Source: JAYEHK01 sp034659475 (GTDB lineage Bacteria > Bacillota > Syntrophomonadia > Syntrophomonadales > Syntrophomonadaceae). From it: 17,066 bases of DNA. The notes beneath the pieces are model-generated. The model searched no databases, was not told where the DNA came from, and saw only the letters and a list, made by a program, of their open reading frames with translations. Below are positions 13,237 to 17,066 of the stretch, one piece after another. Positions within the stretch are counted from its first letter, which is position 1. Every line of letters begins with the position of its first letter. The stretch spans positions 1 to 17,066 of the forward strand of contig JAYEHK010000086.1 in NCBI GenBank assembly GCA_034659475.1, read 5' to 3'. The position numbers and the translations under genes were made by a program.

Positions 13237-15555
13237 GTGAACAAGGCATTAGATACTCTCTATAAGGTATTGGACTTCCAGAGCGGGTCATTATTGACGG
13301 CTTCTGATAAACCAACTTCCAGCTTAAGCCTCGATGACTGGTTGGAAAAGGGTGAATGGTTGGCTGCGGCAAAACTGGCAGGGGCTGACAAAGTATTCTT
13401 TGTCGAAAACAACCCCGTTGCGGTATTTGCCGAGTGCGGCGCAGATCATCTTGAAAAAGAAAGGACTTTCAATCGTATCTGGTGTCTTGGTCGCCCAAGA
13501 TTGTTGTTTTTGGTTTCGCCCGGTGAAATATCCGTGATTGATCTGGCGCAAAAACCTATCAACTTATCTGTAAGTCGAGGAAATAATTCCGAAGAACAGC
13601 AGCAGGTGAAAACGTTGGCAACTCTCCACAAAATTGAAAAAATTGCCCATACACTTCAACAGTTTCACCGTGATAATATTGAATCGGGAAAAATATTTGG
13701 AGACAGTCTATTTGGTGATGTGAAAAATAGAGCAGATAAAGCTCTTATACGTGATTTAAAAACAGTCCGACGCGAGTTGATTCAAGCCGGCCTGTCAGGT
13801 CAAAAGGTAAAGTTTGCGCATGCCTTGATTGGTCGTTCAATTTTTATTCGCTATCTTGAAGATCGGGGGATTCTGACACAGGATTACTTCATGAAAGTTG
13901 CCCGCCAGACTTCCGGATGGGAAGAATTCCTCGGCAATCAGTCGTCCCGGACTGGATTTGATTTTTCTTCTGAATACCAGGTTTTTTACCCTCGGGTACT
14001 GGAGAACAAAGCATTTACGTATGCTTTGTTCAAGGCACTTGCTCAGGATTTCAACGGAGATATGTTTCCTGGTGTAAATGAGGAGGAACAGATCATTACA
14101 CAAGAACACCTGAGGTTGATCCAAGATCTCCTCTATGGTGATGTCGGAGTTCAAAAGCAGCTCTTTTTTTATTCTTACCGCTTTGATATTGTTCCTCTTG
14201 ATCTCATCAGCTCAATATATGAGGAGTTCTATGATCCGTCCACTAGTGATGAAGCAAAGCAAAGCAAGGCAAGGCAAGATGGTGCTTATTATACTCCATC
14301 GGTACTGGCGGAATTGGTACTATCCCGGTTATTGACTGCCAAGGAACTGAAAAGAAACCCCCGTGTGCTAGATCCTGCTTGTGGTTCTGGAATCTTTCTG
14401 GTTGAATCTTTCAGACGGATTGTGCGCTATGAATGGCATAATAATCAAAACCGACCGGATTTTGATGTACTTAAACAAATTCTTGGTAAACAGATCGCGG
14501 GTATTGAGGTTAATGAGGAAGCTGCGAGAATTACGGCATTTAGCTTATATCTCGCATTACTTCATTACTTAGATCCACCCGCAATTACAGAGCAAATCAA
14601 ACAGGGCAATAAGTTGCCAAACCTTTTAGCCTCAGAAAGCAAGTCAAAGAACTATTATAATTGTATTTGGGTAGGGAATGCTTTCGATACTGCAGCGATA
14701 GAATCGAACCCGCTATGGTCCTCCCATTTTGGTAAACATTGTGCGGATATTATTGTAAGCAATCCACCCTGGGGCGCACCGGGGAAAAACGCGGATGACA
14801 CAACAAAAGCCCGCCAAAAAATGATGCTTAAATGGTGTAGTATAAACCAAAAGCCAATCGGTGACAAGGAGCCTTCACAGGCATTTCTCTGGCGGTCTCT
14901 CGATTTCCTGAAAGATGGTGGGAAGGCGGCAGTGTTGGCTTCTGCAGGAGTGTTGTTTAAAAACAGCACCACAACTCGGGCGTTTCGTGAACAATGGATG
15001 GACAGGGTCAGGCTTATTGAAGTGTTTAACTTTACGCACGTAAGGAAATTTTTCTTTAAGGGAGCAGTTTCTCCCTTTGTAATAATTTGCTTCGTAAAGG
15101 ATAAGCAGAATGATTTTCCGGTTAAGTATTGGTCGGCCAAACAAGTCTTGGCGTTAAAGGAAACTCAGGCGGTGTTTCTTTCCAAATATGATATTCATAT
15201 TCTACGAGACGAGTCTCTGGCATCGAGTGAATTATGGAAGAGTTACTGGTTCGGCCGCTTGGCGGATAGACAGTTCATCAGATGGCTCCAATTTAAACAC
15301 CAACTCAGACATTATTTGGATCGGGGCAATTCAGGTCGCGGATATCAATTGATAAACAAGGATTTAAATGCAGACAAGTTGCAGCCTTTTAAAGCACTCT
15401 TGAAACTGGAGTCGCGTTATGAACCACCAGTATTCACAGCGCCGCCCGAACGTGTGTATTGTTTCGGCGCCGAAGGTGCTTACAAGGGACTTCGTGTGCT
15501 TGTCAATGAAGGCATTTTTGAAAAATCTCAGCCTCAGGGAATTATAATTTCCTAA
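13237..15555 (+). CDS. Eco57I-like N6-adenine DNA methylase, interrupted by in-frame TAA
   Basis: This 772-residue reading frame is an S-adenosylmethionine-dependent DNA methyltransferase of the large Eco57I-like class. The catalytic block has motif X GAYYTP (349-354), motif I DPACGSG (379-385), GIEVNEEAA (422-430) and motif IV NPPW (509-512), typical of N6-adenine enzymes. The N-terminal 300 residues hold a possibly degenerate nuclease-like region and a helical domain with LIGRSIFIRYLEDRGI. I see no intact ExK nuclease site there. GTG at 13237 has GTGGAGG just upstream. TAA at 15553 ends the frame in the middle of the target-recognition region, and the same frame continues for 887 bp with matching content, so the gene is probably a 1068-codon gene with a nonsense codon. 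Five tandem RGCAA units precede motif X. Confidence 0.85.
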   Translation: MNKALDTLYKVLDFQSGSLLTASDKPTSSLSLDDWLEKGEWLAAAKLAGADKVFFVENNPVAVFAECGADHLEKERTFNRIWCLGRPRLLFLVSPGEISVIDLAQKPINLSVSRGNNSEEQQQVKTLATLHKIEKIAHTLQQFHRDNIESGKIFGDSLFGDVKNRADKALIRDLKTVRRELIQAGLSGQKVKFAHALIGRSIFIRYLEDRGILTQDYFMKVARQTSGWEEFLGNQSSRTGFDFSSEYQVFYPRVLENKAFTYALFKALAQDFNGDMFPGVNEEEQIITQEHLRLIQDLLYGDVGVQKQLFFYSYRFDIVPLDLISSIYEEFYDPSTSDEAKQSKARQDGAYYTPSVLAELVLSRLLTAKELKRNPRVLDPACGSGIFLVESFRRIVRYEWHNNQNRPDFDVLKQILGKQIAGIEVNEEAARITAFSLYLALLHYLDPPAITEQIKQGNKLPNLLASESKSKNYYNCIWVGNAFDTAAIESNPLWSSHFGKHCADIIVSNPPWGAPGKNADDTTKARQKMMLKWCSINQKPIGDKEPSQAFLWRSLDFLKDGGKAAVLASAGVLFKNSTTTRAFREQWMDRVRLIEVFNFTHVRKFFFKGAVSPFVIICFVKDKQNDFPVKYWSAKQVLALKETQAVFLSKYDIHILRDESLASSELWKSYWFGRLADRQFIRWLQFKHQLRHYLDRGNSGRGYQLINKDLNADKLQPFKALLKLESRYEPPVFTAPPERVYCFGAEGAYKGLRVLVNEGIFEKSQPQGIIIS
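14253..14277 (+). repeat. Pentanucleotide tandem repeat inside the methylase gene
   Basis: Five head-to-tail five-base units, AGCAA three times and then GGCAA twice, code for the linker just before motif X. Because the unit is not a multiple of three, gain of one unit would shift translation to a TGA at 14333-14335. Loss of one would shift it to a TGA at 14403-14405. Both fall at or before the end of the motif I region. Confidence 0.85.
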
Positions 15556-16443
15556 TTTAGTGACACTCCGTTTTGTTTCTATAGGAGTGTCTATGGGCTT
15601 AAGCTGTTGGAGCAAGAAGAATGGAATCACAAGGTACTCCTTGGGATTCTATGGTCTTCTTTTGCCAGGTACTATTTCTTTATGACATCGGCGAACTGGG
15701 GCCTTTGGCATCATAAATTGTTGATTGATGAGTTGCTCCGATTTCCCATTGTTTTGGCTAAAGAGAATCCGATATCCGAAAAAATTATTGCTATCGTTGA
15801 CAGACTCCGTAATTATCACCCACAAAAGCATGATCTGCTGTATTCTGATGGTGTGGTTGAAGCTGAAATCGAGATTCAACGACGAATCTGGGAGAAAGAA
15901 CTGGACGAGGCGGTGTTTGAACTCTACGGTCTGAATGAAGAGCAAAAAGACCTGATCCGTGATTGTTGTGAGGTAACACTTCCGTTTTTCTACAAGCCCT
16001 TCAACAGTGTAGGAACCATGTCTGCGGTGCAGGATAATGATCTATCATGGATAGAAAAATACGTATACATATTTGCCCGGCGCTGGAACACCTACCTTGG
16101 AGGTGCCGCGGAAATGAGGGCGGAAGTTCATGTTGGAGCTCACGGGAATATGGTGGCTGTTGAGTTTTTTACAGCTGACAAGATTGATCCATGGAATCTA
16201 AACATTAAAAATGATTCTTGGCAGTATGTCTTGGAGCAAATTGGAAAAGCTCTGCCGCAACCAATGGAAACATCCCAAATCCTTGTGGATGGCGTTGTTC
16301 ATGTTGTCTCTGATGATGCTATTATCGTAATAAAACGTAATGAAAAGCGTTTTTGGACTCGCAGCCTTGCCAGGGAAGACGCGGATGCGACATTGTGCAA
16401 ACGTATGGTTGAATCCGGGTCGGAAGATGGAGGGCAGGACTGA
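15556..16443 (+). pseudogene. C-terminal part of the DNA methylase, separated by a nonsense codon
   Basis: The frame continues in phase with the upstream methylase directly after the TAA. It reads FSDTPFCFYRSVYGLK, then WSSFARYYFFMTSANWG and LLIDELLRFPI. This is the kind of sequence expected in the target-recognition C-terminus of Eco57I-like methylases, where a conserved S/T-anW-G segment follows the small-residue helix. No good ribosome site or in-frame ATG lies near the break; TTG at 15607 or ATG at 15682 would be poor restarts. The frame stays open for 295 codons to TGA at 16441-16443 with no other stop, so damage is recent or tolerated. It overlaps the next gene by one base (TGATG). A sequencing error is possible. 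Confidence 0.75.
15562..15591 (+). other. Perfect stem-loop just after the in-frame TAA
   Basis: GACACTCC (15562-15569) is exactly complementary to GGAGTGTC (15584-15591), with a 14-base loop. It begins 6 nt after the TAA at 15553-15555. There is no T tract, so it is not a terminator. It could be chance or could influence stop-codon decoding. Confidence 0.6.
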
Positions 16444-16892
16444 TGGCACGAGGTGGAATCCCTTCACGTTTCAACTTATGGAATAAGCACGAAACCCTTT
16501 ATGTTGGTATATTTATAATTGCCCTGCAAAGGCTGTCGGATGATAAATGTGACACAACAAACGAGGACATAATTTCAGAACGACTTTGTATTATTCTGAA
16601 CGAGGTTTGTTTTGAAGAAAGTCAGAAAAACAATTGCGAAATCCGCACACCAGACTGGGAAAAACCGATACAACCGATAGCTACTAGTGAGATAAAGGGA
16701 GGTAAGGTTAGATACCGCCCTGATTTTACTTGTAAACTCACTAACCCATTTGCAGATAGTCCCGATGATCATGAGATACCATTTCATATTGAATGTAAGC
16801 GATTAGGATATCCTACTGTTGAACGACAAATTACCGGCGGCAGAAACAACACATTATTTTCCCGAAAGAAATGGCATCCAGCGACAGAATAA
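16443..16892 (+). CDS. Probable restriction nuclease subunit, PD-(D/E)xK type, apparently truncated
   Basis: This 149-residue ORF starts with ATG at 16443 overlapping the methylase stop (TGATG), a sign of translational coupling. YRPDF (91-95, D94) and FHIECKRLG (114-122, E117 and K119) fit a PD-(D/E)xK nuclease core with the usual spacing between D and ExK. An acidic E near EDIISERL could complete the site. It is therefore a likely restriction partner of the methylase. After ECKRLG the sequence becomes polar and unlike a nuclease fold and stops at 149 residues, which is short for a restriction subunit, so the 3' part may be lost by frameshift or by a DNA junction near 16805-16815. I do not recognise a named family. 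Nuclease call moderate; truncation inferred. Confidence 0.6.
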   Translation: MARGGIPSRFNLWNKHETLYVGIFIIALQRLSDDKCDTTNEDIISERLCIILNEVCFEESQKNNCEIRTPDWEKPIQPIATSEIKGGKVRYRPDFTCKLTNPFADSPDDHEIPFHIECKRLGYPTVERQITGGRNNTLFSRKKWHPATE

Positions 16893-17066
16893 CATCGGAG
16901 CGACAGGCAATGAACGGGAAAACAACGCAATCTGATCGTCTAAGCTATACCGATCAACATAAAAATAACGAGCCAAGCAATATATTACATGGCCCGTGAA
17001 AAAGGTAACGATTTTTACTAGCGTAAAGACTGGTTATTACTGGCGGCAAGAATCGTTTCAGCATCA
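16893..17066. other. Unassigned right end of the window
   Basis: There are 174 bp after the nuclease-like ORF. A short frame from ATG at 16991 reads MAREKGNDFY, then TAG, then RKDWLLLAARIVSAS to the window edge, with no convincing ribosome site. It could be a broken gene start, but I cannot identify it. No terminator, tRNA or insertion-sequence end is evident. Confidence 0.3.

Noticed and set aside
15553..15555. Alternative genetic code with TAA or TAG read as Gln
   Set aside because: recF, pdxY, serA and serS end in TAA, and remB, gyrB, gyrA and the aminotransferase end in TAG at the expected places, so the standard code is used.
15607..16443. Independent 278-residue protein starting at TTG 15607
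   Set aside because: It is in the same frame as the upstream methylase, has no ribosome site, and methylase-like sequence is already present before this TTG.

Overview
This is a low-GC Firmicutes (Clostridia-type) chromosomal segment lying close to the replication origin. The order recF - remB (DUF370) - gyrB - gyrA is the conserved Gram-positive oriC-proximal block. Shine-Dalgarno sequences are strong (AAGGAGG type), several genes start with TTG or GTG, and a T-box riboswitch is present. An Alkaliphilus/Tindallia-like clostridium is a guess and was not tested. Every real gene is on the + strand.

Layout. (1) 1-5500: the recF C-terminal part (cut by the window edge), remB, gyrB and gyrA form one tight run that ends in a clear intrinsic terminator. 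(2) 5527-6465: a pyridoxal/pyridoxamine kinase gene with its own sigma-A-type promoter. (3) 6530-11155: a serine block made of a promoter, a T-box leader with a UCC (Ser) specifier, a class V aminotransferase, serA and serS. A mirrored decamer-repeat palindrome lies between serA and serS. (4) 11191-12412: a tRNA operon with a near-consensus promoter, in the order tRNA-Ser(TGA), tRNA-Ser(GCT), tRNA-Arg(ACG), tRNA-Arg(CCT), tadA, tRNA-Ser(CGA), tRNA-Ser(GGA), then a terminator. It holds all four usual bacterial serine anticodons. It also holds the Arg(ACG) tRNA that TadA edits, with tadA in the same unit. The tadA reading frame runs 56 nt into tRNA-Ser(CGA). (5) 12413-13236: about 820 bp without a credible gene, at the point where the usual tadA - SRP RNA - dnaX - recR order stops. 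(6) 13237-17066: an accessory restriction-modification locus. It has a large Eco57I-like N6-adenine DNA methylase whose frame is broken by one in-frame TAA, then a translationally coupled PD-(D/E)xK-like nuclease ORF that looks truncated, then unexplained DNA to the window end.

How it works together. The T-box should raise expression of serine biosynthesis (SerA plus an aminotransferase that probably replaces SerC), and perhaps of serS, when tRNA-Ser is uncharged. Its acceptor-binding TGGC matches the G73 discriminator of the tRNA-Ser genes encoded a few kb downstream. The most unusual signals are the tadA/tRNA overlap, the clustering of the whole serine-decoding set with serine synthesis and charging, and the methylase gene, which carries a five-copy pentanucleotide repeat just before its catalytic domain and a lone nonsense codon followed 6 nt later by a perfect stem-loop.
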